DNA of 64,000 nucleotides from Sulfuricella denitrificans (GTDB lineage Bacteria; Pseudomonadota; Gammaproteobacteria; Burkholderiales; Sulfuricellaceae), in contig NSJJ01000014.1 of the NCBI GenBank assembly GCA_002632355.1, positions 23,609-87,608 of the forward strand, in the 5' to 3' direction. The translations under genes and the position numbers were made by a program. The notes under the pieces were generated by a model. It did no database searches. It was not told the origin of the DNA and saw only the letters and a program-made list of their open reading frames with translations. Positions 1 through 8,046 of the stretch are shown one piece after another. Position 1 is the first letter of the stretch. Each line of letters opens with the position of its first letter.

Positions 1-153
1 GGAAATTAGTGGCCATCTGCCAAGCGTCATTCTGAACTGCTTCCCGCCAACGCTGGTTGCAATAAGGAAAGTTTGCGTGCGTGCGCCAAATCGTATGCAA
101 AGCCCACACAAAATCTTATCGCGCAAAATACGGCCATCCTTATATTGTTGCCT

Positions 154-183
154 TTGGATAAAGGCGTCCGAGAGGGTTACAAT
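154..183 (+). promoter_or_regulatory. Putative sigma-70 promoter of ychF
   Basis: TTGGAT (154-159) and TACAAT (178-183) are separated by 18 bp and match the -35/-10 consensus well. A start near 190 would give a leader of about 155 nt that includes the inverted ychF fragment. This is inferred from sequence only. Confidence 0.45.
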
Positions 184-268
184 GCTCATTTTTTACACAA
201 AATTTAGACAAAATTGTTGAATCCACCCTCGGTTTTTGCAGTTTTGTCATTGCGTTACGACCACCCCA

Positions 269-328
269 CAGCCTTTCGATGCGCGGATCGGGAATTTCCA
301 CGATGCCCGCGTTTGGTTCGATGGTGCA
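269..328 (-). pseudogene. Inverted fragment of a diverged ychF
   Basis: Read on the minus strand, 269-328 encodes 20 residues (CTIEPN...IPDPRIERL) that match residues 35-54 of the YchF protein encoded just downstream. Over 281-328 the DNA is 41/48 identical to 451-498 in inverted orientation. Nearly all differences fall at silent codon positions; the amino-acid changes across the 20 residues are Val to Ala, Val to Ile and Lys to Arg. That pattern indicates descent from a coding copy, not chance. Nothing else of ychF is recognisable on either side, so this is a relic or a captured fragment. It lies in the presumed ychF leader and could pair with the coding part of the same mRNA. Confidence 0.7.
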
Positions 329-348
329 TTGATAATTAAAGGATTTTC

Positions 349-1440
349 ATGAGTCTCCAGTGCGGTATCGTCGGCTTGCCCAATGTCGGCAAGTCCACCC
401 TGTTCAACGCCATCACCAGCGCCGGCATCGCGGCGGAAAACTACCCCTTCTGCACCATCGAGCCGAATGTCGGCATCGTGGAAATTCCCGACCCGCGGGT
501 GGAAAAACTGGTGGAAATCGTCAAGCCGCAAAAAGTACAGCATGCGATCATGGAGTTTGTCGACATCGCCGGCCTGGTGGCAGGTGCATCCAAAGGCGAA
601 GGGCTGGGCAACAAGTTCCTCGCCAACATCCGCGAAACCGATGCCATCGCCCATGTGGTGCGCTGCTTCGAGAACGTCGACGTGGTGCACGTAGCCGGCA
701 AGGTCGACCCGGTTTCCGACATCGAGGTCATCAACACCGAGCTCGCCCTGGCCGATCTTGAAACCGTCGAGAAAGCGGTGCTGCGTACCAACAAACAGGC
801 CAAGTCAGGTGACAAGGAAGCGGTGCGCCTGATGGCGCTGCTGGAAAAGGTACGCGCCACGCTGGACCAGGGACAACCTGCCCGCAGCCTGAAGCTGGAC
901 AAGGAAGAAGCCGCCCTGCTCAAACCGCTGTGCCTGATGACCATGAAACCCACCATGTACATCGCCAACGTCGACGAGGGTGGTTTCAGCAACAACCCCC
1001 ATCTCGACAAGGTTGAACAACTGGCTGCAAGCGAAGGCTCGCCGGTAGTGGCCATCTGCGCCGCCATCGAAGGCGAGATCGCCGATCTCGACGAGGCAGA
1101 CAAGAAAGAATTTCTTGCCGACATGGGCCTCGAAGAACCCGGTCTGAATCGCGTCATCCGCGCCGCCTACAAGCTGCTCGGGCTGCAGACCTACTTCACC
1201 GCCGGGGTCAAGGAAGTCCGCGCCTGGACCATCCATATCGGCGACACTGGCCCGCAGGCTGCGGGCGTGATCCACACCGATTTCGAGCGTGGCTTCATCC
1301 GCGCCCAGACCATTTCCTTTGATGACTTCGTTGCCTGCAAAGGCGAACAGGGCGCCAAGGAAGCCGGCAAGATGCGTTCGGAAGGAAAGGAATATGTCGT
1401 ACATGATGGTGATGTCATGAATTTCCTGTTTAACGTCTAG
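349..1440 (+). CDS. ychF: Obg-like ATPase YchF
   Basis: A 363-residue protein of the usual YchF length. It is a cytosolic P-loop ATPase of the TRAFAC/Obg class that associates with ribosomes and is linked to stress responses. The N-terminus carries the P-loop GLPNVGKST (about residues 9-17), followed by the switch DIAGLV. The NVDE motif replaces the GTPase NKxD, which in this family marks ATP preference. A C-terminal TGS domain ends in FNV, as is typical. The ATG at 349 is preceded by AAAGGA and gives the canonical N-terminus. The gene appears monocistronic; psiF starts 55 bp downstream with its own ribosome-binding site. Confidence 0.97.
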   Translation: MSLQCGIVGLPNVGKSTLFNAITSAGIAAENYPFCTIEPNVGIVEIPDPRVEKLVEIVKPQKVQHAIMEFVDIAGLVAGASKGEGLGNKFLANIRETDAIAHVVRCFENVDVVHVAGKVDPVSDIEVINTELALADLETVEKAVLRTNKQAKSGDKEAVRLMALLEKVRATLDQGQPARSLKLDKEEAALLKPLCLMTMKPTMYIANVDEGGFSNNPHLDKVEQLAASEGSPVVAICAAIEGEIADLDEADKKEFLADMGLEEPGLNRVIRAAYKLLGLQTYFTAGVKEVRAWTIHIGDTGPQAAGVIHTDFERGFIRAQTISFDDFVACKGEQGAKEAGKMRSEGKEYVVHDGDVMNFLFNV

Positions 1441-1495
1441 CGGGATTGGATTAGGATTGCATTTCCTCAGACAACGAATGAAGCGGGAGAACCAC

Positions 1496-1918
1496 ATGAA
1501 GAAACTGATCATTGCAGCCATGACTCTGATGCTGGCCAGCCCTCTGGCTTTTGCTGGCCCTCAGCAGGAAAGAATGAAGGAATGCAACGCGAATGCCAAA
1601 ACCCAGGACCTCAAGGGCGATGCGCGCAAGGCGTTCATGAGCGACTGCCTGAGCGGCAAGGCGCCCGAAGCAGCCAGCGACAAGACGCCGCAGCAGAACA
1701 GGATGACACAATGCAACAAGGATGCTGGAGACAAGGCGCTCAAGGGCGATGAACGCAAGAAATTCATGAGCAGCTGCCTGAGCGGCAAGGAACCCGAGGC
1801 AGCCAGTCCCAAAGCGACTCAGCAAAACAAAATGAAATCATGCAACAAGGAAGCCGCTGATAAAGCCCTCAAGGGTGACAAACGCAAGAAATTCATGAGT
1901 GACTGTTTGAAAAACTGA
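1496..1918 (+). CDS. psiF: PsiF-repeat periplasmic protein
   Basis: A 140-residue secreted protein. The ATG at 1496 is chosen over an upstream TTG because it follows GGGAGA and yields a classic signal peptide (MKKLIIAAMTLMLASPLAFA). The mature part has three PsiF-type repeats of about 36 residues, each with the pattern QxxMxxCNxxA...LKGDxRKxFMSxCL. The two cysteines per repeat could form disulfides. E. coli PsiF is phosphate-starvation inducible, but its molecular function is unknown, and no Pho box is visible here. A strong hairpin terminator follows. Confidence 0.85.
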   Translation: MKKLIIAAMTLMLASPLAFAGPQQERMKECNANAKTQDLKGDARKAFMSDCLSGKAPEAASDKTPQQNRMTQCNKDAGDKALKGDERKKFMSSCLSGKEPEAASPKATQQNKMKSCNKEAADKALKGDKRKKFMSDCLKN

Positions 1919-1960
1919 GCATGCTGGCGGGGATATTCCGCCCTTGTGTTGTTGACCGAA

Positions 1961-1996
1961 ACGGGGCCTGCGTAGCAATATGCAGGCCCCGTTTTA
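1961..1996 (+). terminator. Rho-independent terminator after psiF
   Basis: An 11-bp perfect stem (ACGGGGCCTGC / GCAGGCCCCGT) with a 10-nt loop is followed by TTTT. It sits 42 bp past the psiF stop and separates it from the hydrogenase operon. Confidence 0.85.
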
Positions 1997-2154
1997 TTGG
2001 CTGCAACTTGATTCTACTGACAACGCATCATTGATTTTTCCCGTCTCTGGTGCTAGCTTGGAAGCACTTACCTGTCTGGGGGAGGCGCCATGCTCAATCG
2101 TTGCTGCACTGATGCCGTCAAGCGCCATTCTGTCCGTTTCATGCGCATTGAATC

Positions 2155-2643
2155 GTGACATCCTCTCCCCACCCCACACGCATCATGGTGCTCGGCATCG
2201 GCAATACCCTGCTGCAGGACGAGGGCGCGGGAATCCACGCCATGCGGCAACTGCAAAATGAATTTTCCGGCTGCCATGACATCGAGTTCATGGATGGCGG
2301 CACTTTGAGTTTCAGCCTGGCAGGTCCGATCAGCGAGGTGCAGTGCCTGCTGGTCATCGATGCCGCCGAACTGGGGGACAGGCCCGGCGCAGTCAGGGTG
2401 TTTCGCGACACCGAGATGGACCGTTTCCTGGGCGCCAGCGGCAAGCGCAGCGTGCACGAGGTGGGGCTGCTGGACCTGCTGGCCATCGCCCATCTGACCG
2501 GCAGCCTGCCGCCACGCAGGGCGCTGATCGGCATCCAGCCCGGCACGATCGACTGGGGTGAGGCGCCCTCCGCCGCGGTGGCCGGGGCGCTTCCGCTGGT
2601 CCGCGCGAAAGCCGGCGAAGTGATACGGGACTGGCAGGCATGA
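2155..2643 (+). CDS. [NiFe]-hydrogenase maturation protease
   Basis: A 162-residue HyaD/HybD/HupD-type endopeptidase that removes the C-terminal tail of the hydrogenase large subunit after nickel insertion. Visible motifs are GIGNTLLQDEGAG near the N-terminus (containing the nickel-sensing Glu), MDGGTLS, IDAAELGDRPG (Asp ligand) and VHEVGLLD (His ligand). The start is uncertain: GTG at 2155 gives a short leader, and ATG at 2185 begins directly at MVLGIGN; neither has a clear ribosome-binding site. It opens the hydrogenase operon and overlaps the next gene by ATGA at 2640. Its presumed substrate is the large subunit at 6257-8026, which carries a cleavable tail. Confidence 0.9.
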   Translation: MTSSPHPTRIMVLGIGNTLLQDEGAGIHAMRQLQNEFSGCHDIEFMDGGTLSFSLAGPISEVQCLLVIDAAELGDRPGAVRVFRDTEMDRFLGASGKRSVHEVGLLDLLAIAHLTGSLPPRRALIGIQPGTIDWGEAPSAAVAGALPLVRAKAGEVIRDWQA

Positions 2644-3020
2644 GCGGCAACGCCGCGCCCCTGCTGCATGAAATCGCGGCGCTGCTGGACAGGCTGGCGC
2701 TGACCGGCGAGGGCGGCAGCGTGCAACTGAACGGCCTGCCGCTTCAGCCGGGGGATTACGAAGCCCTGCAGGAAGCGCTGGGAGAAGGCGAGGTCAGCGC
2801 CGAAATCCAGGCGCTGGGACCCTCTCTCATCAGGGAAACGGCGCTGCACGGCGTGTGGTGGGCGACCCATCGCAATGCCTTGCAGGAAGTCGTGGCCGAA
2901 TCGATCGAGGTGACGCGCTGCCCGGCCCTTTTGCAAACCCCGGCTGAAGATGTGGCCGAAGCCGCACGAATCCTGCGCGAGCGCCTGAGTGTCGCAACAA
3001 AAGGAGAGCACGATGTCTGA
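2640..3020 (+). CDS. HupH/HyaF-like hydrogenase accessory protein, single domain
   Basis: A 126-residue protein resembling one copy of the HupH/HyaF C-terminal domain. The pattern LLxEIxALLxxLxxxGExGxVxLxxLP...DxxxLxxxLGEGEVSAEI...TxxxGVWW is recognisable. Full-length HupH/HyaF proteins have about 280 residues and two such units, so this is a half-length form. HupH-type proteins help mature the small subunit. The gene is coupled to the protease (ATGA overlap) and overlaps the small-subunit gene by 8 nt. It may alternatively be a truncated descendant, but the intact frame and tight coupling argue for function. Confidence 0.75.
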   Translation: MSGNAAPLLHEIAALLDRLALTGEGGSVQLNGLPLQPGDYEALQEALGEGEVSAEIQALGPSLIRETALHGVWWATHRNALQEVVAESIEVTRCPALLQTPAEDVAEAARILRERLSVATKGEHDV

Positions 3021-4119
3021 CGAGCAATCATTGGGTGCATTGTTGCGCGAGCAGGGCATCTCCCGCCGCGGCTTTCTCAAGTTCTGCGGCGCCATGGCCT
3101 CGCTCATGGCACTGCCCGGCAGCATGGTTCCCGCCATTGCCGCCGCGCTGGACAAGGCGCTTCGGCCCTCGGTGATCTGGCTCTCGTTCCAGGAATGCAC
3201 CGGCTGCACCGAATCTCTCACCCGCTCCCACTCCCCTACCCTGGAAGGCCTGATCCTCAACGCCATTTCGCTGGATTATCACCACACCCTGCAGGCCGCC
3301 TCGGGCGAAGCGGCGGAGGCCGCGCGCGAAGCCGCGATGAAGCAGTTTTTCGGCAAATACCTGCTGATTGTGGATGGCTCGATTCCCACCAAGGACGGCG
3401 GGGTGTATTCCACCATCGCCGGGGTCAGCAATCTCGACATGCTGCACGAGGCGGCCAAAGGCGCGGCGGCGATCGTGGCAGTCGGCACTTGCGCGGCTTT
3501 CGGCGGCCTGCCGCACGCCAACCCCAATCCCACCGGCGCGGTAGCGGTATCGGACATCATCAGGGACAAACCGATCATCAACGTTTCCGGCTGCCCGCCC
3601 ATCCCGGTGGTGATCACAGGCGTGCTGGCGCATTACCTGACGTTTGGCACGCTGCCCGAACTGGACGACTTGGGGCGGCCCAAGGCCTTCTATGGCGAAT
3701 CCATCCACGACCGCTGCTACCGCCGCCCTTTCTACGACCAGGGCAAGTTTGCCAAAACTTTCGACGACGAGGGCGCGCGCAACGGCTGGTGCCTGTTCGA
3801 GCTGGGCTGCAAGGGACCAACCACTTTCAACGCCTGTGCCACCACCAAGTGGAACCAGGGCACCAGCTTTCCGATCGAATCCGGCCATGGTTGCCTGGGC
3901 TGCTCCGAACCCAATTTCTGGGATGCCGGCAGCTTCTACCATGCCCTGTCGACACCGATCACGCCTGTGGGCCGGGCCGCCGCCGTTGCGGCGGCAGCGG
4001 GCATTGTCGGCGGGGCCGCCATCGCGATGCACAACCGCCACGTCAAGGCGGCGGCCAGATCCGGGCATCAGACCGTGACGGTCAACGATCTGGAACAAGC
4101 CTCCGGAGAAACGAAATGA
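3013..4119 (+). CDS. hynS: [NiFe]-hydrogenase small subunit, Isp-type
   Basis: A 368-residue Fe-S subunit. The ATG at 3013 is preferred over a GTG at 2989 because it follows AAAGGAG. A Tat signal with SRRGFLK lies at about residues 17-23, so the enzyme is exported folded. Proximal-cluster ligands appear in ECTGCTE, VGTCAAFGG and SGCPPIP. Distal-cluster ligands begin at HDRCYRR and continue with WCLFELGC. Medial-cluster cysteines lie in the FNAC and GCLGC segments. An Ala/Gly-rich hydrophobic stretch near the C-terminus could be a membrane anchor. Gene order (small subunit, isp1, isp2, large subunit) matches group 1e hydrogenases such as HynSL of Thiocapsa. It overlaps isp1 by ATGA. Confidence 0.95.
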   Translation: MSDEQSLGALLREQGISRRGFLKFCGAMASLMALPGSMVPAIAAALDKALRPSVIWLSFQECTGCTESLTRSHSPTLEGLILNAISLDYHHTLQAASGEAAEAAREAAMKQFFGKYLLIVDGSIPTKDGGVYSTIAGVSNLDMLHEAAKGAAAIVAVGTCAAFGGLPHANPNPTGAVAVSDIIRDKPIINVSGCPPIPVVITGVLAHYLTFGTLPELDDLGRPKAFYGESIHDRCYRRPFYDQGKFAKTFDDEGARNGWCLFELGCKGPTTFNACATTKWNQGTSFPIESGHGCLGCSEPNFWDAGSFYHALSTPITPVGRAAAVAAAAGIVGGAAIAMHNRHVKAAARSGHQTVTVNDLEQASGETK

Positions 4120-4775
4120 ACGACATGGCCCTGCTGCTCTGGGCACGCGGTCCTGGCCTGCAGATCGCCCTGGTCGTCTTCATTGCCGGGATGCTGCTCA
4201 AGCTGTTCGAAATCTTCAGCCTGGGGCGCAAAAAAGACCTTTCCACCCCGCGCCCGGGCAAGGCCTGGAGCGGATTGAAGACCATCTTCAGCCGCTCGCT
4301 GCCGGACAAAACCCTGCTGAAACGAAGCTTCCCGACCTACCTCATGGGCTATACCTTCCATATTGGTTTTTTCATCGCCCTGCTGTTCCTTGCGCCCCAC
4401 ATCGAACTGTTCCGCAACACCACCGGCCTGGGCTGGCCGGCATTGCCGGGCGCGCTGGTGGACGGCATTTCCCTCCTGACCATCGTGGCGCTGCTGCTGA
4501 TGCTGGGCTACCGCCTCTACCATCCGGTCAAGCGCTTCCTCTCCACCTTCGACGATTACGCTTCCTGGGCACTGACCATGGCCCCGCTGCTGAGCGGCTA
4601 CCTGGCTTTCCACCACCTGCTGCTGCCCTACACCCAGATGCTGGCGCTGCACATCCTGAGCGTGGAACTGCTGCTGGTCTGCATGCCCTTCACCAAACTC
4701 TTTCATACCGTCTCGCTGTTCATCTCCCGCTGGTATAACGGCGATGCGCTGGGGCATAAGGGGGCGAGATTATGA
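4116..4775 (+). CDS. isp1: Isp1, membrane cytochrome b subunit
   Basis: A 219-residue integral membrane protein with about five hydrophobic segments. It resembles NarI/DsrM-type cytochrome b subunits and is Isp1 by position. Several histidines that could ligate haem b lie in or near helices (HIGFF, HIELF, YHPVKRF, AFHHLLL, LHILSVE, KLFHTV). In Isp-type hydrogenases Isp1 passes electrons from the periplasmic small subunit through the membrane towards Isp2 and quinone or cytosolic acceptors. The start at 4116 overlaps the small-subunit stop, and the TGA at 4773-4775 overlaps the start of the first micro-ORF. Confidence 0.85.
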   Translation: MNDMALLLWARGPGLQIALVVFIAGMLLKLFEIFSLGRKKDLSTPRPGKAWSGLKTIFSRSLPDKTLLKRSFPTYLMGYTFHIGFFIALLFLAPHIELFRNTTGLGWPALPGALVDGISLLTIVALLLMLGYRLYHPVKRFLSTFDDYASWALTMAPLLSGYLAFHHLLLPYTQMLALHILSVELLLVCMPFTKLFHTVSLFISRWYNGDALGHKGARL

Positions 4776-4989
4776 GCAAGGAGCAGGGCCCGCGCGAAGC
4801 GTGGGTGCGACTGGCCGCGAATAATCTCGGTTGCCGACACAACGGTAGCGGACACTGCGACAATCGTTCGGAGGCAACGTTATGAGCAAGGAGCAGGGCC
4901 CGTGCGAAGCATGGGTGCGACTGGCCGCGAATAATCTCGGTTGCCGACGCAGCGGTAACAGATACAGTGACACTCGTTCGGAGGAAACA
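4770..4989 (+). repeat. Exact 110-bp tandem duplication
   Basis: Two head-to-tail units, 4770-4879 and 4880-4989, are both exactly 110 bp and differ at about 12 positions (roughly 89% identity). Each begins TTATGAGCAAGGAGCAGGG and ends in a GGAGG-type ribosome-binding site. The first half is almost invariant and most differences fall in the second half. Each unit encloses one small ORF, described separately. Confidence 0.95.
4772..4885 (+). CDS. Micro-ORF 1 between isp1 and isp2
   Basis: A 37-residue reading frame beginning MSKEQGPREAWVRLAANN. Its ATG overlaps the isp1 stop (TTATGA) and its own stop overlaps the next micro-ORF start in the same way. It has no family I recognise. The N-terminal half is polar and then weakly amphipathic, and the second half is rich in Cys, His, Asn and Gly. 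It could be a small accessory subunit, a leader peptide for translational coupling, or just a by-product of duplicating the intercistronic segment. No predicted signal or membrane segment is seen. Confidence 0.5.
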   Translation: MSKEQGPREAWVRLAANNLGCRHNGSGHCDNRSEATL

Positions 4990-4995
4990 TTATGA
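4882..4995 (+). CDS. Micro-ORF 2 between isp1 and isp2
   Basis: The second 37-residue copy, beginning MSKEQGPCEAWVRLAANN. It shares 28 of 37 residues with micro-ORF 1, and the differences lie mainly after residue 22. Of 11 changed codons about nine alter the amino acid, so the C-terminal half is not under strong protein-level constraint. Its stop overlaps the isp2 ATG at 4992 by ATGA. A GGAGG inside its 3' end serves as the isp2 ribosome-binding site. Whether the peptide is stable or functional cannot be decided from sequence. Confidence 0.5.
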   Translation: MSKEQGPCEAWVRLAANNLGCRRSGNRYSDTRSEETL

Positions 4996-6260
4996 CTGCC
5001 TCCCTGCAACGCGGCCTTAACGCCTTTCGCGAGGTGATGGACGCCCCCATCGCCAGCTTTTTCAACAGTTGCGTACATTGCGGGCTATGTGCCGATGCCT
5101 GCCTGTTCCACACCGAGACCGGCGACCCGAAATATACCCCGATCCACAAGCTGGAGCCCTTGCGCAAGTTGTGGAAGCGCGAATACACCCTGCTCGGCAA
5201 GCTGGCAGCGCTGGTCGGCCTGGGCGCAACCGTCAGCGATGCGGAGCTGGAGGAATGGAGCCCGCTGGTGTACGACAGCTGTACCCTGTGCGGGCGTTGC
5301 ACCCTGGTGTGCCCGGTGGGCAACGACATCACCTACATGATCCGCAAGATGCGCGAAGGCATGGCGGCTTCCGGCCACGCGCCGGCGGGGCTGGTCGAGG
5401 CCTCGCGAAGAACCATTGAACTGGGCAGCCCGATGGGCATCCAGACCAAGGCATTCATGGCCCAGGTGCGTGGGCAGGAAGAGGAAACCGGTATCGATAT
5501 CCCGGTGGATCAGGCCGGGGCGGATTACCTGGTGATCATGTCCTCGATGGAAATCCTCGGCTACCCGGAATACCTCGGCTCGCTGGCGCGCATTTTCAAA
5601 CAGGCCGGGATCAGCTGGACGGTTTCCAGCGAAGCCTTCGAGGCCACCAACAGCGGCATCCAGATCGGCGTTTCCGACATCGCCCGGCAAATCGTCGCGC
5701 GCGTGGTCGATGCGGCGGAAAAACTCGGCGTGAAATACGTCATCAGCCCGGAATGCGGGCATGCCTTCACCGCCCTGCGCTGGGAAGGCCCGAACCTCAT
5801 CGGCCGGCCTTACAAATTCGAAGTGGTGCACATCCTGGAACTGCTCGACCAGTTGCGCAGGGATGGCCGGCTCAAAACCGAGGGCAAAACCGGCGAGGCG
5901 CTCACCCTGCACGACCCCTGCCAGATCGTGCGGCGCGGCGGCATCGTGGCCGAGCCGCGCCACCTGGTCAACATGGTCGCCAGCGACTTCCGAGAAATGG
6001 AAGACCCCGGCATGTACAACTGGTGCTGCGGCGGCGGGGGCGGCGTATCGGCGATCACCGAGGCCGAGGAACTGCGCTTCAAGGTATTCAGAATCAAGAA
6101 GCGCCAGATCGAAGGCACGGGCGCGGGCACCATGGTCACCGCCTGCGCCAACTGCCGCAATGTGCTCGAGGAAGGCCTGGAGCACTACAAGATGGACACC
6201 AGAATGATCGGCATCACCGAACTGGTGGCCGAACATCTTAAACAGGAAGACGCATCATGA
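4992..6260 (+). CDS. isp2: Isp2, HdrD-like Fe-S protein
   Basis: A 422-residue cytosolic protein related to heterodisulfide reductase HdrC/HdrD and GlpC. Two [4Fe-4S] ferredoxin motifs lie near the N-terminus: CVHCGLCADAC and CTLCGRCTLVCPVG. Two CCG-type cysteine domains follow, with ISPECGHAF, HDPCQIVRRGG, WCCGGGGG and CANCRN. Isp2 is expected to take electrons from Isp1 and exchange them with a cytosolic thiol or disulfide system, or donate to quinone. Both ends overlap neighbours by ATGA (micro-ORF 2 upstream, large subunit downstream), indicating strict co-translation. Confidence 0.92.
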   Translation: MTASLQRGLNAFREVMDAPIASFFNSCVHCGLCADACLFHTETGDPKYTPIHKLEPLRKLWKREYTLLGKLAALVGLGATVSDAELEEWSPLVYDSCTLCGRCTLVCPVGNDITYMIRKMREGMAASGHAPAGLVEASRRTIELGSPMGIQTKAFMAQVRGQEEETGIDIPVDQAGADYLVIMSSMEILGYPEYLGSLARIFKQAGISWTVSSEAFEATNSGIQIGVSDIARQIVARVVDAAEKLGVKYVISPECGHAFTALRWEGPNLIGRPYKFEVVHILELLDQLRRDGRLKTEGKTGEALTLHDPCQIVRRGGIVAEPRHLVNMVASDFREMEDPGMYNWCCGGGGGVSAITEAEELRFKVFRIKKRQIEGTGAGTMVTACANCRNVLEEGLEHYKMDTRMIGITELVAEHLKQEDAS

Positions 6261-8026
6261 GCCAGCGTATCGTCGTCGACCCCATCACCCGCATCGAAGG
6301 CCACCTGCGCATCGAGGCGGAAACCAGCGATTCGGGAATCATCACCCGCGCCTCCAGCGCCGGCACCATGGTGCGCGGCATCGAAATCATCCTGCGAGGC
6401 CGCGACCCTCGCGATGCCTGGGCTTTTGCGCAGCGCATCTGCGGCGTGTGCACGCTGGTGCATGGCATCGCCTCGGTGCGCGCGGTGGAAAACGCTCTCG
6501 ATTACAAGATTCCGCCCAACGCCCAGTTGATCCGCAACCTGATGATCGCGGCCCAGTATGTCCACGATCATGTGATGCACTTCTACCACCTGCACGCGCT
6601 CGACTGGGTGGACGTGGTCTCGGCGCTCCAGGCCGATCCGAAAAAAACCTCGGAACTGGCGCAGAGCCTGTCGGGCTATGCCAAATCCTCGCCGGGCTAT
6701 TTCGCCGATACGCAGAAGAAGCTCAAGACCTTCGTCGAATCCGGCCAGTTGGGCATTTTCAGCAACGGCTACTGGGGCCACCCGGCCTACAAGCTGCCGC
6801 CCGAGGCCAACCTGATGGCTGTGGCGCATTACTTCGAAGCCCTGCTGTGGCAAAGGGACGTGGCGCAACTGCACACCATTTTTGGTGGCAAGAATCCGCA
6901 TCCCAATTTCGTGGTGGGCGGCGTGCCCTGCGCCATCAGTGTCCACCCCGGGCATCAGGGCCGTGGCAAGGGCCCCCACTATCGCGGCGGCGCCGGGGCG
7001 ACCGCGCTCAACATGGTAGGACTGGAAAAAGTCAAAGCCATCATCGCCCAGATGCGCGATTTCGTGGATCAGGTGTATGTGCCGGACACGCTCGCCATCG
7101 CCGGGTTCTACAAGGACTGGGCTACCCAGGGCGAAGGCATCGGCAATTTCATGACCTACGGCGATTTCCCGGAAAAGGGCATGGACGACCCGGCCAGCTT
7201 CCTGATTCCTTCCGGAGTGATCCTCGACCGCGATCTGAGCAAGATCCACCCGGTGGACCTCAATGCCGACGACCAGATTCAGGAATACGTCGCCCACTCC
7301 TGGTACGACTACAGCGGCGGCAAGGAAAAAGGCCTCCATCCCTATCAGGGCGAAACCAAGCTCAATTACACCGGGCCCAAGCCGCCCTATCAGCATCTGG
7401 ATACCGACGCCTCCTACTCCTGGCTAAAGTCTCCGCGCTGGCGTGGCAAGGCGGTCGAGGTCGGCCCGCTGGCACGGGTGCTGATGCTGTACGCCAGGGG
7501 GCATGAACAGACCAAAGATCTGGTCGGCATGGCGCTGAGCAAGCTCGACCTGCCGGTCGGCGCCCTGTACTCCACCCTCGGCCGCACTGCCGCGCGCACG
7601 CTGGAAACCAAGATCATCGTAGATGCCATGCAGGGCTGGTACGACCAGTTGCTGGCCAACATCAAGGCAGGCGATGTGCGCACCTTCAACGAAACCCTGT
7701 GGGAGCCTTCATCCTGGCCTGCCCTGGCCAAAGGCGTGGGCTATACCGAAGCACCGCGCGGCGCGCTGGCGCACTGGATCGTCATCAAGGACCAGATCAT
7801 CGACAACTATCAGGCAGTCGTCCCTTCCACCTGGAACGCCGGGCCGCGCGACCCGGCTGGGCAGGATGGCCCTTACGAAGCCGCGCTCAAGGGGCACAAG
7901 CTGCACGACCCGAAACAGCCGATCGAGATCCTGCGCACCATCCACAGCTTCGACCCCTGCATCGCCTGCGCCGTGCACGTGGTGGATCCGGCAGGTGAAG
8001 AGCTGGTGCAGGTCAAGGTAATATAG
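6257..8026 (+). CDS. hynL: [NiFe]-hydrogenase large subunit, Isp-type
   Basis: A 589-residue catalytic subunit. The first pair of Ni-Fe cysteine ligands is in RICGVCTLVHG (about residues 60-70). The second pair is in DPCIACAVH close to the C-terminus. Cleavage after that His would release a 15-residue tail (VVDPAGEELVQVKVI), the expected substrate of the protease at 2155-2643. The N-terminus VDPITRIEGHLRIE is canonical. It overlaps isp2 by ATGA. The complete cysteine set and full length indicate an active uptake hydrogenase exported with the Tat-dependent small subunit. Confidence 0.97.
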   Translation: MSQRIVVDPITRIEGHLRIEAETSDSGIITRASSAGTMVRGIEIILRGRDPRDAWAFAQRICGVCTLVHGIASVRAVENALDYKIPPNAQLIRNLMIAAQYVHDHVMHFYHLHALDWVDVVSALQADPKKTSELAQSLSGYAKSSPGYFADTQKKLKTFVESGQLGIFSNGYWGHPAYKLPPEANLMAVAHYFEALLWQRDVAQLHTIFGGKNPHPNFVVGGVPCAISVHPGHQGRGKGPHYRGGAGATALNMVGLEKVKAIIAQMRDFVDQVYVPDTLAIAGFYKDWATQGEGIGNFMTYGDFPEKGMDDPASFLIPSGVILDRDLSKIHPVDLNADDQIQEYVAHSWYDYSGGKEKGLHPYQGETKLNYTGPKPPYQHLDTDASYSWLKSPRWRGKAVEVGPLARVLMLYARGHEQTKDLVGMALSKLDLPVGALYSTLGRTAARTLETKIIVDAMQGWYDQLLANIKAGDVRTFNETLWEPSSWPALAKGVGYTEAPRGALAHWIVIKDQIIDNYQAVVPSTWNAGPRDPAGQDGPYEAALKGHKLHDPKQPIEILRTIHSFDPCIACAVHVVDPAGEELVQVKVI

Positions 8027-8046
8027 GCATAACCCAAGGGCATCTC

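Larger units (their letters stand above)
1..348. other. Leader region upstream of ychF
   Basis: I see no gene here. The stretch holds a plausible sigma-70 promoter (154-183), a presumed 5' leader, and a 60-bp segment (269-328) that is an inverted, diverged copy of ychF codons. An AT-rich block (about 190-235) lies between them. Any gene extending in from the left cannot be recognised in the first 150 bases. Confidence 0.6.

Noticed and set aside
2048..2062. Possible sigma-54 promoter (TGGTGC-N5-TGGA) before the hydrogenase operon
   Set aside because: Too many mismatches to TGGCAC-N5-TTGC; not convincing without an activator site.
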